Below, in pieces: positions 15,959 through 24,415 of a stretch of 64,000 nt of DNA (its first letter is position 1; each line of letters begins with the position of its first letter). Under the pieces are notes generated by a model. It was not told where the DNA came from. It made no database searches and saw nothing but the letters and a program-made list of their open reading frames with translations. The position numbers and the translations under genes were made by a program. Source of the DNA: Nocardia pseudobrasiliensis NBRC 108224 (GTDB taxonomy: Bacteria; Actinomycetota; Actinomycetes; Mycobacteriales; Mycobacteriaceae); contig NZ_BDBS01000031.1 in NCBI RefSeq assembly GCF_001613105.1, positions 62,001 through 126,000 on the forward strand. Reading direction: 5' to 3'.

Positions 15959-16456
15959 ATGTCCACCACTCCTCCGGTGACCGACCTGCGCACCGAACGT
16001 CTCGTCCTGCGCCGCTGGACATCCGGCGAGATCGACGCCGTACTCACCGACCGGCGGCTGCCGCACTGGGCGGCCGACTTCCCCGCCGAGGGCGACCGGG
16101 TCATCGCCGGTCTGATCTCGGAGAATCCGGACTGGTCGACCGAGTACGGCCATCGCCTCATCGCCGAACGCGACGGCGGCCTGATCATCGGATCGATCGG
16201 CCTGTTCTGGCCGCCGAACAATGGCGAAATCGAAATCGGCTACGGCATAGCGCCTTCCCGCCGGGGCCGCGGCTACGCCACCGAGGCCACCCGCGCACTG
16301 GCCGAATTCGCCTTGGGCGCAGCACAAGTGCACACCGTGCTGGCGAAGGTCGAACTGTCGAATCCGGCTTCGATCCGTGTGCTGGAGAAGGCGGGCTTCC
16401 GGCACAGTCCGGCGCTCATCGACGAGGACGTCGCGGAATTGCGCCTGAGGGCCTAA
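15959..16456 (+). CDS. GNAT family N-acetyltransferase (RimJ/RimL-like)
   Basis: The 165-residue protein is a typical GNAT: 'TERLVLRRWTSGEID' at the N-terminus, 'IEIGYGIAPSRRGRGYATEATRALAEF' holding the acetyl-CoA loop (RRGRGYA), and 'NPASIRVLEKAGFR' at the end. The substrate is unknown; relatives acetylate ribosomal protein N-termini, aminoglycosides or other amines. ATG 15959 is chosen because GGAG precedes it; an upstream TTG at 15917 would run inside the leader ORF. Its stop overlaps that of the convergent GntR gene by 4 bp. Control by the upstream leader ORF and hairpin is likely but unproven. Confidence 0.92.
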   Translation: MSTTPPVTDLRTERLVLRRWTSGEIDAVLTDRRLPHWAADFPAEGDRVIAGLISENPDWSTEYGHRLIAERDGGLIIGSIGLFWPPNNGEIEIGYGIAPSRRGRGYATEATRALAEFALGAAQVHTVLAKVELSNPASIRVLEKAGFRHSPALIDEDVAELRLRA

Positions 16457-17136
16457 TCCTCCTGTCCGGCCAGGGCTTCCGCGGTGAGTGACAGGTGTCG
16501 GGTCAATACCTCAGCCGCGGTGTCGGCGTCGCGGGACAGTGCGGACTCCTCGAGTCGGCGGTGTTCCTCGGCGCCGTCCCGGTGCGGATTGCGCCGCGCC
16601 GACAGCCGGCGGGCCAATTCGCTTGCGGTCCAGAGGCGATCGAAGGTTTCGAGCAGGGCGTGGTTGGCGCAACCCTCCAGCAGAGTGCGATGGAAGCTCC
16701 GGTGCGCCTCGGACCAGGCTTCGCTGTAGTAGTCGCCGTCCCGCGGTGTGAAGGGCGGCGTGCGGGCGAGGCGGTGGTGGGCGGCTCGGACGCGGGCCTC
16801 CCAGTCGAGGTCGCCGCGTTCGATGGACATGCGCAGCATCGCCGGTTCGATGGTCCGGCGGGCCTCCGCGATCTCCTGCCAGCGGCGGTCGGTGAATTCC
16901 GGTACGGCGAAGCCGCGATTGGGCAGCCGATCGGCCAGGCCCTCGCCGACCAATCTCACCAGGGCCTCACGCACGACGGCCAGGCTGACACCCTGCGCCC
17001 TGGCCAGATCCTGCGGTTTCAGGGCGTCGCCGGGTGCGTGCTCCCCGCGCATGATCGCCTCACGCAGGCGGAGGTAGACCTGCTCGGAGAGCATCTGCTT
17101 CGCTGGTGACGTCGAGGGGTGGGCCGTCCGGATCAT
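16453..17136 (-). CDS. GntR family (FadR subfamily) transcriptional regulator
   Basis: This 227-residue protein has an N-terminal winged helix (residues ~15-80, 'LRLREAIMRGEHAPGDAL' and 'VREALVRLVGEGLADRL') and a C-terminal FCD ligand-binding domain with His-rich helices ('AHHRLAR', 'EAHRSFHRTLLEG', 'EHRRLEESALS'). Conserved Asp/His residues in FCD domains bind a metal and organic-acid ligands. It is divergent from the PEBP-SRPBCC gene across 85 bp containing a perfect 14-bp palindrome, its likely operator, so it probably controls both genes. Confidence 0.92.
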   Translation of the reverse strand: MIRTAHPSTSPAKQMLSEQVYLRLREAIMRGEHAPGDALKPQDLARAQGVSLAVVREALVRLVGEGLADRLPNRGFAVPEFTDRRWQEIAEARRTIEPAMLRMSIERGDLDWEARVRAAHHRLARTPPFTPRDGDYYSEAWSEAHRSFHRTLLEGCANHALLETFDRLWTASELARRLSARRNPHRDGAEEHRRLEESALSRDADTAAEVLTRHLSLTAEALAGQED

Positions 17137-17160
17137 CCGCTCAGCATAGACGATTCGACA

Positions 17161-17174
17161 AATAATCGATTATT
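17161..17174. promoter_or_regulatory. Perfect 14-bp palindrome, likely GntR operator
   Basis: AATAATCGATTATT is a perfect inverted repeat and strikingly AT-rich for this genome. It sits 24 bp upstream of the GntR start and 47 bp before the PEBP-fusion start, where it could cover both divergent promoters. Confidence 0.7.
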
Positions 17175-17221
17175 CGTGCTACGGTCGATCATGTTCCACA
17201 GTTCGGCTCGAAAGGTACGCG

Positions 17222-18232
17222 ATGAGCGCCAACGACCCCTTCGCCCGCCTCCCGCAGGCGGCCTCGTTCACTGTCACCAGCACCACCGTCACCGACGGCG
17301 CCCCATTGCCGCCGCAGCACTGGTCCTCCGGCGTACCCGGCGGGAAGGACATATCGCCGCAGCTGTCCTGGAGCGGCGCTCCGGACGGCACCGAAAGCTA
17401 CGCCGTCACCGTCTACGACCCCGACGCCCCGACCGGATCCGGATTCTGGCACTGGGCGGTCGCCGACATCCCCGCCACCGTCACCGAACTGCCCGAGGGT
17501 GCGGGTGACGACACCGGTTCGGCCTTGCCCGAGAAGGCTTTTCAGCTGCCCAACGACGCGCGCATGGCGCGTTTCCTCGGCGCGGCCCCGCCCGCCGGGC
17601 ACGGACCGCACCGCTATGTGATCGTCGTGCACGCCCTCGATGTCGAATCCCTCGGCGTCCCCGCCGATGCCACCCCGGCCTATCTGGGCTTCGTCATGAG
17701 CTCGCACATCCTCGGCCGCGCGGTGCTGACCGCTACGGCGTATACGCCTCCCGCGACCGAAGTCGTTGAACGCGTGGAGGTCTCGCGCGTCATTCCCGCT
17801 CCCCCCGCCGCCGTCTTCGCGATCCTCACCGATCCGAAGGGCCATGTGGACATCGATGCGTCCGGGATGCTCATGTCCGCCGAGGGCCAGCCGGTCGAGC
17901 GGGCCGGTGACAGATTCGTGGTGCATATGGACCGAGATGCCCTGGGAGACTTCCCACTCGGCAAATACGACGTCGAGGTCGTCATCACCACACTGATCCC
18001 CGACGAAGAGATCGCCTGGACGGTCGAGGGTCAGCTGCGGCCGCATGTCCGCCACATCTACGGCTACCGGCTCGCGCCGACCGAGGGCGGCACACTCGTC
18101 ACCTCCTACTACGACTGGTCCGAACTCGACGAGACCTGGAAGCGGCGACTGACCTTCCCGGTGGTCCCCGAAACCGCCCTCCGGGCCACCCTCGGCATCC
18201 TCGAACGCACCGTCCGCCGCCGCACCACCTGA
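17222..18232 (+). CDS. YbhB/YbcL-type PEBP domain fused to SRPBCC (START-like) domain
   Basis: The 336-residue protein joins two domains. Residues ~10-175 are a Raf-kinase-inhibitor/YbhB-like PEBP domain with 'VTVYDPDAPTGSGFWHW' (62-78) and 'GPHRYVIVVHALD' (128-140), which shape the anion-binding pocket. Residues ~184-335 are an SRPBCC lipid/ligand-binding domain ('VSRVIPAPPAAVFAILTDP'). No signal peptide is present. PEBP proteins bind phospho-ligands or phospholipids and SRPBCC domains bind hydrophobic molecules; the joint role is unknown. AAAGG precedes the ATG. A hairpin terminator follows. The gene is divergent from, and probably regulated by, the FadR-type GntR. Confidence 0.9.
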   Translation: MSANDPFARLPQAASFTVTSTTVTDGAPLPPQHWSSGVPGGKDISPQLSWSGAPDGTESYAVTVYDPDAPTGSGFWHWAVADIPATVTELPEGAGDDTGSALPEKAFQLPNDARMARFLGAAPPAGHGPHRYVIVVHALDVESLGVPADATPAYLGFVMSSHILGRAVLTATAYTPPATEVVERVEVSRVIPAPPAAVFAILTDPKGHVDIDASGMLMSAEGQPVERAGDRFVVHMDRDALGDFPLGKYDVEVVITTLIPDEEIAWTVEGQLRPHVRHIYGYRLAPTEGGTLVTSYYDWSELDETWKRRLTFPVVPETALRATLGILERTVRRRTT

Positions 18233-18239
18233 TCTCGCG

Positions 18240-18268
18240 GGGCCGCATAGGAATTCCCTATGGGGCCC
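18240..18268 (+). terminator. Hairpin terminator after the PEBP-SRPBCC gene
   Basis: Arms 18240-18251 and 18257-18268 form a 12-bp stem with one G/G mismatch and a 5-nt loop (AATTC), 8 nt after the stop codon. The following T content is modest, so termination may be partial. Confidence 0.6.
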
Positions 18269-18379
18269 GCTGACAATTCGTCTTTGCCACCGCTTCTTTT
18301 CGGGACATACCGTGAAAACAGCTCGACGCCGATTCCATTTTTCGCCGAGCGTCGACACGTAATCGAAAGGATCAGTGGC

Positions 18380-19150
18380 ATGACCACGATCGAAACACGG
18401 TCGGAAACGCGAGAACTCGCGGGGAAGCGCGCCTTGGTCACCGGCGGCACTCGCGGAATAGGAGCGGCCATTGTGCGCCAACTCCTCGACGCGGGGGCCG
18501 AGGTGCTGACGACCGCCAGGTCGACGACCAGCACCGCGCCGGAGGGGGCCTCCTTCGTGGCGGCCGATGTGCGGACGCGGGCCGGTGCGGAGGCGATCGC
18601 CGCCGCCGCGCGGGAGCTGCTCGGCGGGGTGGATGTGCTGGTGCACAACGCGGGTGGTGGGCAGCCGCATCATGGAGCCCTGGCCATTCCCGACGAGGTG
18701 TGGCAGGACGCGCTGGATTTGAACTTCCTGGCCTCGGTGCGACTGGACGCGCTGCTGGCACCGGGGATGCGGGAGCGCGGTTCGGGAGCGATCGTGCACA
18801 TCTCCTCGGCCGCGGTCCCGTCCGTCGCGCCACCCTTCCTGCACTACACGACGGCGAAGGCGGCGCTCGAGAACTACAGCCGCGGGCTGGCCGCGGAGTT
18901 GGCGCCGTTCGGGATTCGGGTCAACGCCGTATTGCCGGGCCGGACCGCCACCCCGGGCGGCGAGGCGACGCGGGAGCGGTGGGCACTGCTGAACGAGGGG
19001 CCGGGCCAGGACAACACCTTCCCGCCGCTGGGCCGCGACGGCAGACCCGACGATATCGCCGACGCGGTGCTGTTTCTCGTATCCGGCCGGGCGAGTTGGC
19101 TGACCGGAAGCAGTCTCGTCGTAGACGGCGGCGAATTCCCCCGGGGCTGA
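18380..19150 (+). CDS. Short-chain dehydrogenase/reductase (SDR)
   Basis: This 256-residue classical SDR has 'VTGGTRGIG' (cofactor loop), 'HNAGGG', catalytic Ser in 'HISSAAV', 'YTTAK' as the Tyr-x-x-x-Lys pair, and a C-terminal 'LTGSSLVVDGGEF'. The 'TARS' after beta-2 suggests NADP(H). The substrate is unknown. The ATG at 18380 is preferred to upstream in-frame codons since GAAAGGATC precedes it and the SDR core begins normally. A second SDR follows after 23 bp, so the two form an operon, probably controlled by the convergent LysR gene next to it. Confidence 0.93.
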   Translation: MTTIETRSETRELAGKRALVTGGTRGIGAAIVRQLLDAGAEVLTTARSTTSTAPEGASFVAADVRTRAGAEAIAAAARELLGGVDVLVHNAGGGQPHHGALAIPDEVWQDALDLNFLASVRLDALLAPGMRERGSGAIVHISSAAVPSVAPPFLHYTTAKAALENYSRGLAAELAPFGIRVNAVLPGRTATPGGEATRERWALLNEGPGQDNTFPPLGRDGRPDDIADAVLFLVSGRASWLTGSSLVVDGGEFPRG

Positions 19151-19173
19151 AGCGAATCGGAAGGAGGCCCGGC

Positions 19174-19917
19174 ATGGGCGTCTACAGCGACAAGAATGTG
19201 GTGATCACCGGGGGCGGTAATGGCCTGGGGTTCGCGATGGCGAAGCTGCTGGTGGACGACGGAGCGCGGGTGATGATCACCGGTCGTTCACAGGCCACCC
19301 TCGACGCCGCGCGGGAGCGGCTCGGGGACAACGCGTTGGCCGTCCGGGGCGATGTGTCCGCGGTATCGGACCTGGCTGCCTTGGCCGACCGCGTGCGGGA
19401 TGAATTCGGCACGGTCGACGCCCTTTTCGTCAATGCGGGCATCGCGGCCCTCACGCCGTTCGAATCGACGACCGAGCAGATGTACGACGAACTGTTCGCG
19501 ATCAATGTCAAGGGCGCGTTCTTCACCGTGCAGAAACTCGCTCCGCTGCTGAATACGGGTGCGGGGGTCGTTCTCACCACCTCGAATGCGAATACCATCG
19601 GCGTGCTGGAGTCGAGTGTCTATTCCGCGGGCAAGGCGGCACTGCGCTCATTCGCCCGCACTCTGTCCCGCGAGCTGATTTCGCGTGGAATTCGGGTCAA
19701 CGCGATCAGTCCCGGCCCTATTGATACGGGAATTCTGGAGGCCACGATGACCGCGGCGGCCGCCGAGCGGTTCAAGGCGGAACGGGTCGCGGACAATCCC
19801 ATGCGGCGGTTCGGTACGCCCGAGGAAATCGCGCGGGCGGCAATATTTCTCGCCTTCGAGGCGACCTACACCACCGGGGCCGAACTCGTCGCCGACGGTG
19901 GCGCCACGCAGCTGTGA
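19174..19917 (+). CDS. Short-chain dehydrogenase/reductase (SDR)
   Basis: The 247-residue protein is a second classical SDR: 'VITGGGNGLG', 'NAGIAA', Ser in 'LTTSNANT', 'YSAGK', and 'TTGAELVADGGATQL'. 'MITGRS' after beta-2 again suggests NADP(H). AAGGAGG lies 6 nt before the ATG, a strong start. It is the second gene of an SDR pair and ends 7 bp before the convergent LysR gene. The pair differs in sequence enough to act on different steps or substrates; neither can be named. Confidence 0.93.
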   Translation: MGVYSDKNVVITGGGNGLGFAMAKLLVDDGARVMITGRSQATLDAARERLGDNALAVRGDVSAVSDLAALADRVRDEFGTVDALFVNAGIAALTPFESTTEQMYDELFAINVKGAFFTVQKLAPLLNTGAGVVLTTSNANTIGVLESSVYSAGKAALRSFARTLSRELISRGIRVNAISPGPIDTGILEATMTAAAAERFKAERVADNPMRRFGTPEEIARAAIFLAFEATYTTGAELVADGGATQL

Positions 19918-19924
19918 GTCGGCG

Positions 19925-20824
19925 CTAGGACGCCAAGGGGGCGGCGCTGTACCAGATCTCCTGCCGCAGGAGTTCGAGTAGCGCCGTCGCCGCCCGTCCC
20001 GCCTCCTGACGCACCACGGCGACGACGGGCTGGGAGACGATCGGAAATACCGGGCGCACAAGGTATTCGTAGCCGTGGGGCACCGCGGAGGCCGGAACGA
20101 GTGTCACACCCAGTCCGTGGGCGGCCCAGCGCACGGCCGTCGCCGTCTGGGATACGCGGGCGGCGGTGACCGGGGTCAGCTCGTTGTCACGCAGTACACC
20201 GGTGAGCACACCGTCGAGCGCGCTGTCACGGTCGAACCGCACCCACGCTTCGCCGTCCAGTTCACGCAGGGCGACCCGGTCCGCGGCCAGCTGCGAATGT
20301 CCGGCGCTCAGCACCACGGCGAACTCCTCGTGGCCGAGATGGTGCGCACCGGCCGGACCCCGCTCGCACGCCGCCATCAGCGCGAGATCCAGCGCGCCCC
20401 GGCGGCAGAGTCGTTCCAGCTCGGCGGAACTCGGCTCCTCGAAGACGGTGACCTCCAACCGGGGGAAGCGCCGACGCAGCGCGCCCAGCGCGCCCGGCAG
20501 TTGCCGCGTGCCGAAACCCATCTGCACCGCGACCACCACTTCGCCCGCCAGTTCCTCGGCCCCGGCCCGGGCGGTCGCGCGCGCCTGACGCGCCGCGCGC
20601 ACCGCGATCTCCGCATCCCGCAGAAACGCGCGACCGACCGCGGTGGGAACGAGGCCCGTCGGCGTGCGCGCGAACAGAGTCACGCCGAGCTCCCGCTCCA
20701 AATTGCGGATCTGCTGGGACATCGACGGTTGGGCGACATGCAGCAGCTCCGCAGCCGCCGTGACCGAGCCCGCCTCCGCGACGGCCAGGGCGTATTCGAA
20801 CTGACGAAGGCTCATCGGCCCCAT
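19925..20824 (-). CDS. LysR family transcriptional regulator
   Basis: This ~299-residue regulator has the LysR winged helix 'MSLRQFEYALAVAEAGSVTAAAELLHVAQPSMSQQIRNLE' near the N-terminus and a type 2 periplasmic-binding-like effector domain ending 'VAVVRQEAGRAATALLELLRQ'. Two starts are close, ATG 20824 and ATG 20815; neither has a clear ribosome site. It converges with the SDR pair and is divergent from the methyltransferase gene (158 bp between starts), the more likely place for its operator. Confidence 0.92.
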   Translation of the reverse strand: MGPMSLRQFEYALAVAEAGSVTAAAELLHVAQPSMSQQIRNLERELGVTLFARTPTGLVPTAVGRAFLRDAEIAVRAARQARATARAGAEELAGEVVVAVQMGFGTRQLPGALGALRRRFPRLEVTVFEEPSSAELERLCRRGALDLALMAACERGPAGAHHLGHEEFAVVLSAGHSQLAADRVALRELDGEAWVRFDRDSALDGVLTGVLRDNELTPVTAARVSQTATAVRWAAHGLGVTLVPASAVPHGYEYLVRPVFPIVSQPVVAVVRQEAGRAATALLELLRQEIWYSAAPLAS

Positions 20825-20981
20825 CTTATCCACGTCACCGATGGCGAGATCGTGTGCACGAGCTGACGAACTCCTCGGGCAAGGTGTCAGGGCGCGCAGG
20901 GAGATCGTCGACCCGATCTTTCTCCCGCTGGTCCGTGGCACAGTGGATCCGAGACGACCCCCCAGGGAGGAGCAACACACG

Positions 20982-21593
20982 ATGAGCGGACGCACCCCCA
21001 GCCAGTGGGAGGAGATCACGGCCGCCGATCCGGCGCATTCGACCTGGTACGTGGAGCGGTTCCGGACATTGGCGGCGGAGGGCACCGATATCGTCGGCGA
21101 GGCGCGACTGATCGACGCGATGCTCGAGCGCGGTGCGCGCGTCCTGGACGCGGGATGCGGTCCGGGGCGGGTGGGCGGTTATCTGCATCGCGCCGGTCAC
21201 CTCGTGGTCGGCGTCGACGTCGATCCGGTCTTGATCGCCGCCGCCGAGCAGGACCATCCCGGCCCGACCTGGATCGTCGGCGATCTCGCCGAACTGGATC
21301 TGCCCGACCGCTTCGATGTCATCGTGTGCGCGGGAAATGTGATGACATTCGTGGCGCCGTCGACCCGGACGGCCGTGCTGACGGGGTTCGCCCGCCACCT
21401 CGCCCCGAACGGTCGCGTGGTCGTGGGGTTCGGCGCGGATCGTGGTTACGAGTTCCCGCGATTCCTCGCCGACGCCGAGAGCGCCGGACTCGTTGTGGAC
21501 GTGCGACTTTCGACGTGGGATCTGCGCCCGTTCACCGACGACTCCGATTTCCTGGTGGCGGTATTCTCTGCAACGAAATCGGATCCCAGGTGA
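20982..21593 (+). CDS. SAM-dependent methyltransferase (class I)
   Basis: The 203-residue protein has motif I 'VLDAGCGPGRVG', the acidic 'VGVDVDP' end of strand 2, 'VGDLAELDLPDRFDVIVCAGNVMTF' as motifs II-IV, and 'APNGRVVVGF'. It is a small class I methyltransferase of the Methyltransf_25/11 type; the acceptor is unknown. The ATG at 20982 follows GGGAGGAG by 8 nt. It stands alone, divergent from LysR and convergent with the GH76 gene. Confidence 0.9.
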   Translation: MSGRTPSQWEEITAADPAHSTWYVERFRTLAAEGTDIVGEARLIDAMLERGARVLDAGCGPGRVGGYLHRAGHLVVGVDVDPVLIAAAEQDHPGPTWIVGDLAELDLPDRFDVIVCAGNVMTFVAPSTRTAVLTGFARHLAPNGRVVVGFGADRGYEFPRFLADAESAGLVVDVRLSTWDLRPFTDDSDFLVAVFSATKSDPR

Positions 21594-21621
21594 ATACGAG
21601 TGGCGGTTGGGAATCGGCGCT

Positions 21622-22836
21622 TCACAGGCCCGCGGCGGTGAGCCGGTAGTCCGCTTCGAGCAGCAGCCACCCGCTCAGCTGCACCGATAGATCCGGGCTC
21701 AGGTTCTCCGCGGGCGGAGGCGGTGAATGTGTGAGTTGGGCAAGGACTTTCGTGCCGTCGGGGATCGTGACCGGGCGGGACCAATCCATGCCGAACAGTG
21801 GCAGCCCGTGTACCTCGGCACGGTTCTCCCAGGCCGCTCGCGCGGAGGCGTGCACGATTCGCGCCGCGGTCGTATCGCGCAGGGACAGTGCGGCTTCGGC
21901 GAGATAGCGGGCGAGGATGCCCATGAACAGTCCGGAATCGTCCGCACCGGAGGCGGCGATCACTCCGGTGTGGGCGAGCCTGTCGCCGGCCGCGGCGACG
22001 AGTGCGGCCGCGCGGTCGTGATGAACCGATTCGCCTGTGCGGACGGCTAATTCGGCTTCCAGCCCGATGACCACGCCTTGACAGTAGGTCAGGACGGTGC
22101 GGTCCACCCGCCCGCCGGGCTCGTAGAGACCGTCGAGGATCAGATCGCTGTCGGCGTCGCGTAATCGGGTGTGCAGGAAGTCGGCGAGTTGCTCGGCGCG
22201 CGGCAGTTCGCCCAAGCGCGCCAGAGCGATCGCGGTCGGACCGATCGCCGGGGTGTTGTAGTAGTCGGCATTGATCCGCCACGGCACCGCGCCGACGGCC
22301 GGGTTCCAGCCATCCACCAGGGCCGACTTCAAATCTTCGACCGCATCGCCGAACCGGATGCCGAGCAGTCGATCGGCGCGTTCGAGCGCCAATGCCAGCC
22401 ACGCCATATCGTCGTAGTACCGATTGGTCCAGCCGGTGAGATTGCGTGCCCGAATCCCATTGGCGAGGGCGATAACTCGTTCGACGCGTTCGGGAGTGCG
22501 GGCGCGGTACGCGGCATCCACCGCGCAGTCGAGCAGATGGGCCTGCCACCAGTAGCACCATTTCAGAAGCGACTGATCCAAGAGCGACGACGGCCAGACG
22601 AGCGTGCCCAACCGCAGCCCCGACTGTCCCCACAGCGTGCGCACATGCCGGCGCACGATCGCCTGTTCCGCCAGATCCGCCCGCTTCGCGCACTCCTCGA
22701 CGCCCACGCAGTACGCGCCCGCGCTCCGCGTGAGCGATCGCGCCTGGGTCGGCTGGGTGAGCGCGGTGAGTGCGACCGTCGCCCCGGCGGCGAACAGCAC
22801 GCTGCGCCGACTGATCCCCTTGTTCCGGCGATCCAT
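21622..22836 (-). CDS. Tat-exported GH76 family glycoside hydrolase (alpha-1,6-mannanase-like)
   Basis: The 404-residue protein starts with a twin-arginine signal ('GISRRSVLFAAGATVALTAL'). The mature domain follows the GH76 alpha/alpha barrel, with catalytic Asp pair in 'RYYDDMAWLALALERAD', 'YNTPAIGPTAIALARLGE', 'TYCQGVVIGLEAEL' and a final 'LLLEADYRLTAAG'. GH76 enzymes cleave alpha-1,6-mannan, the backbone of actinobacterial lipomannan/lipoarabinomannan and of fungal mannan, so remodelling its own envelope or degrading fungal walls are both possible. It is a single gene. Confidence 0.88.
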   Translation of the reverse strand: MDRRNKGISRRSVLFAAGATVALTALTQPTQARSLTRSAGAYCVGVEECAKRADLAEQAIVRRHVRTLWGQSGLRLGTLVWPSSLLDQSLLKWCYWWQAHLLDCAVDAAYRARTPERVERVIALANGIRARNLTGWTNRYYDDMAWLALALERADRLLGIRFGDAVEDLKSALVDGWNPAVGAVPWRINADYYNTPAIGPTAIALARLGELPRAEQLADFLHTRLRDADSDLILDGLYEPGGRVDRTVLTYCQGVVIGLEAELAVRTGESVHHDRAAALVAAAGDRLAHTGVIAASGADDSGLFMGILARYLAEAALSLRDTTAARIVHASARAAWENRAEVHGLPLFGMDWSRPVTIPDGTKVLAQLTHSPPPPAENLSPDLSVQLSGWLLLEADYRLTAAGL

Positions 22837-23003
22837 CCGCCCGGACTCCTCTTACAGAACAACGCTCACCAGAGCCGGAAACCGTTCAGTTACAGCTTAT
22901 CCTGCCCTGGCCGCCACGGCGCGGCGCGCGGGATAACCCCAGGTGAAGGAGTTGATCACCGACAGCGATCCGCTGCGTTGGCCATGCATCAGCTACTGCC
23001 TCG

Positions 23004-23381
23004 TTACCTTCGAGACACGCGAAGTTCAGCAATCCCCGACCGCACGGACTCGTGAATGTCCAGCGTCAGTTGCACAGTGGCGAGCACACTTTCCGGTGCG
23101 ATCCGGTTGTCGGCCTCGCCACGCAGACAGGCCAGTACGTGGTCGATCATCGCGGTGTAACTCGAATCGCCTTCCGGTGCACGGCCACGGATTCCGTCTG
23201 AGGTGTATTCGGTTGTGGTGGAATCGGATTGCTGCGCCACCCCGGTGAATCGATGTTCGAGCACACCGTCGGTGAAGGTGGCGCGGTAGCCGCCGCGAGA
23301 GCCGTGGGCATGCGGCATGAGCGAACTGGCGCTGACGCGGACGAGTCTGTCGGGGTAGGACAGCAGCGCGACCGTCGGCCA
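23004..23381 (-). pseudogene. Remnant of a Gfo/Idh/MocA oxidoreductase (C-terminal part only)
   Basis: The minus-strand frame encodes about 125 residues running from 'LLSYPDRLVRVSASS' to 'LRVSRR'. It matches the C-terminal sheet and final helix of Gfo/Idh/MocA dehydrogenases ('YTAMIDHVLACLRGEADN' and 'PESVLATVQLTLDIHESV'). The frame is closed upstream by TAG at 23384-23382, and no Rossmann domain or proper start is found. It is a truncated gene, presumably not functional. Confidence 0.6.
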
Positions 23382-23446
23382 CTACACGACCGCGTAGAAA
23401 TCTCGCCCGGGGCGGCGGCCCCTACAACCATTGGCAGCGGGACTGC

Positions 23447-23875
23447 GTGGGAACGGCCGTGCGCATCCTGAGGCAGAATACGGGCGTGGACGACTTGCCG
23501 GGATCCGGCGAAAACGAGCTCGATGCGGTGGAACGGTTACATGGGAAGCCGGAAGATACGACGGCGGCCGAGAGTGGTCGCTCCGAGGGGGACAACAGCA
23601 CGGCAAAGCTCATCCGGCTGCCACATCGACCGCGCCGCAGGACCTGGCAGCCCGAGGGCGGTACGGTATTCGATCCCGCACCGACCAGGCCCGTCCTGCG
23701 ATCGGAACTGCAGTCCGAAACGGGGGCATGGCCGGTCGATCCGGGCGCGGGCGAACATGAGGGAAGCGTCATCGATCTCGGCGCGTCGCGACGCAAACGA
23801 GCCGGTAACGAGGCTCCGGGGGTAGGAATTCGGCGTCTGGCCAAGCCGCGCAGAATCGGGCCGGACACCCCGTAG
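23447..23875 (+). CDS. Hypothetical hydrophilic protein
   Basis: This 142-residue frame (GTG start; a second GTG at 23486) encodes a charged, low-complexity protein rich in Arg, Gly, Pro and Glu, with the basic stretch 'LPHRPRRRTW' in the middle and 'RRKRAGN' near the end. There are no membrane spans, signal or known motifs, and it looks disordered. Third-position GC is high but other frames here are also open, so coding is only moderately supported. No operon partner. Confidence 0.4.
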   Translation: MGTAVRILRQNTGVDDLPGSGENELDAVERLHGKPEDTTAAESGRSEGDNSTAKLIRLPHRPRRRTWQPEGGTVFDPAPTRPVLRSELQSETGAWPVDPGAGEHEGSVIDLGASRRKRAGNEAPGVGIRRLAKPRRIGPDTP

Positions 23876-23900
23876 AAACCGTCACCGCCCGCAGCCGGGG

Positions 23901-24130
23901 TCAGCCGAAGATCGGGGTTTCGGTGCTGTAGAGGAAACGGGTCAGGGAGCGATCGATGAATCGCTCCTCGTCCGGGGCGACGGTTGTGGTGTGGGTGTCG
24001 GAGGTGAACCAGCGGGCGGCGTCGGCGATGTCGTCGACCCACACCTCGGCGACGCCATCGTAGAAGACGCTGCTGACGCCGGGGATCTCGTCGTCGGTGG
24101 GCAGCAGGTGGTCGACAGCGCGCCCGGACA
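23901..24130 (-). pseudogene. Remnant of an EthD-domain protein
   Basis: The minus-strand frame holds a stretch reading 'PGVSSVFYDGVAEVWVDDIADAARWF' followed by a segment ending 'RFLYSTETPIFG'. This resembles the C-terminal half of EthD-type small dimeric ferredoxin-like proteins ('DGVAELWFD...'). The first half of the domain is missing: upstream of ~24130 the sequence instead shows a MarR-like C-terminus on the other strand. Treated as a decayed fragment. Confidence 0.5.
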
Positions 24131-24245
24131 TGTCGCGCAGGTGCGCCGCCTCGTATTCGACCCGCTCACCACCGCACAGCGCCGACACCTCGGCGTCGCC
24201 CTGTCCCGCGTCGCCGAGGCCGTGCGGCGCGAGACATCCGGGTGA
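24130..24245 (+). pseudogene. Possible remnant of a MarR regulator C-terminus
   Basis: On the plus strand, a short stretch ending at TGA 24245 reads 'HVAQVRRLVFDPLTTAQRRH' and then 'LGVALSRVAEAVRR', like the dimerisation helix at the end of MarR proteins. There is no winged helix upstream. It abuts the EthD remnant on the opposite strand, suggesting a deletion fused two gene ends. The fragment is short, so this is tentative. Confidence 0.35.
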
Positions 24246-24415
24246 ATGCTCACCGCTGTCGCCATCGACCCGAGCCGGGGGCTGCGCACGGCCCGCCCGA
24301 TCGGGCCCCAACATGAGCAGCAGGAGCGGCACGGATCCAGCCCCCTGCTGCTCGAATCCTGCTGCACTGCAGCCTGCTTCGAATCGGGGTGAAAATCACC
24401 CGGCATCATGAATAG

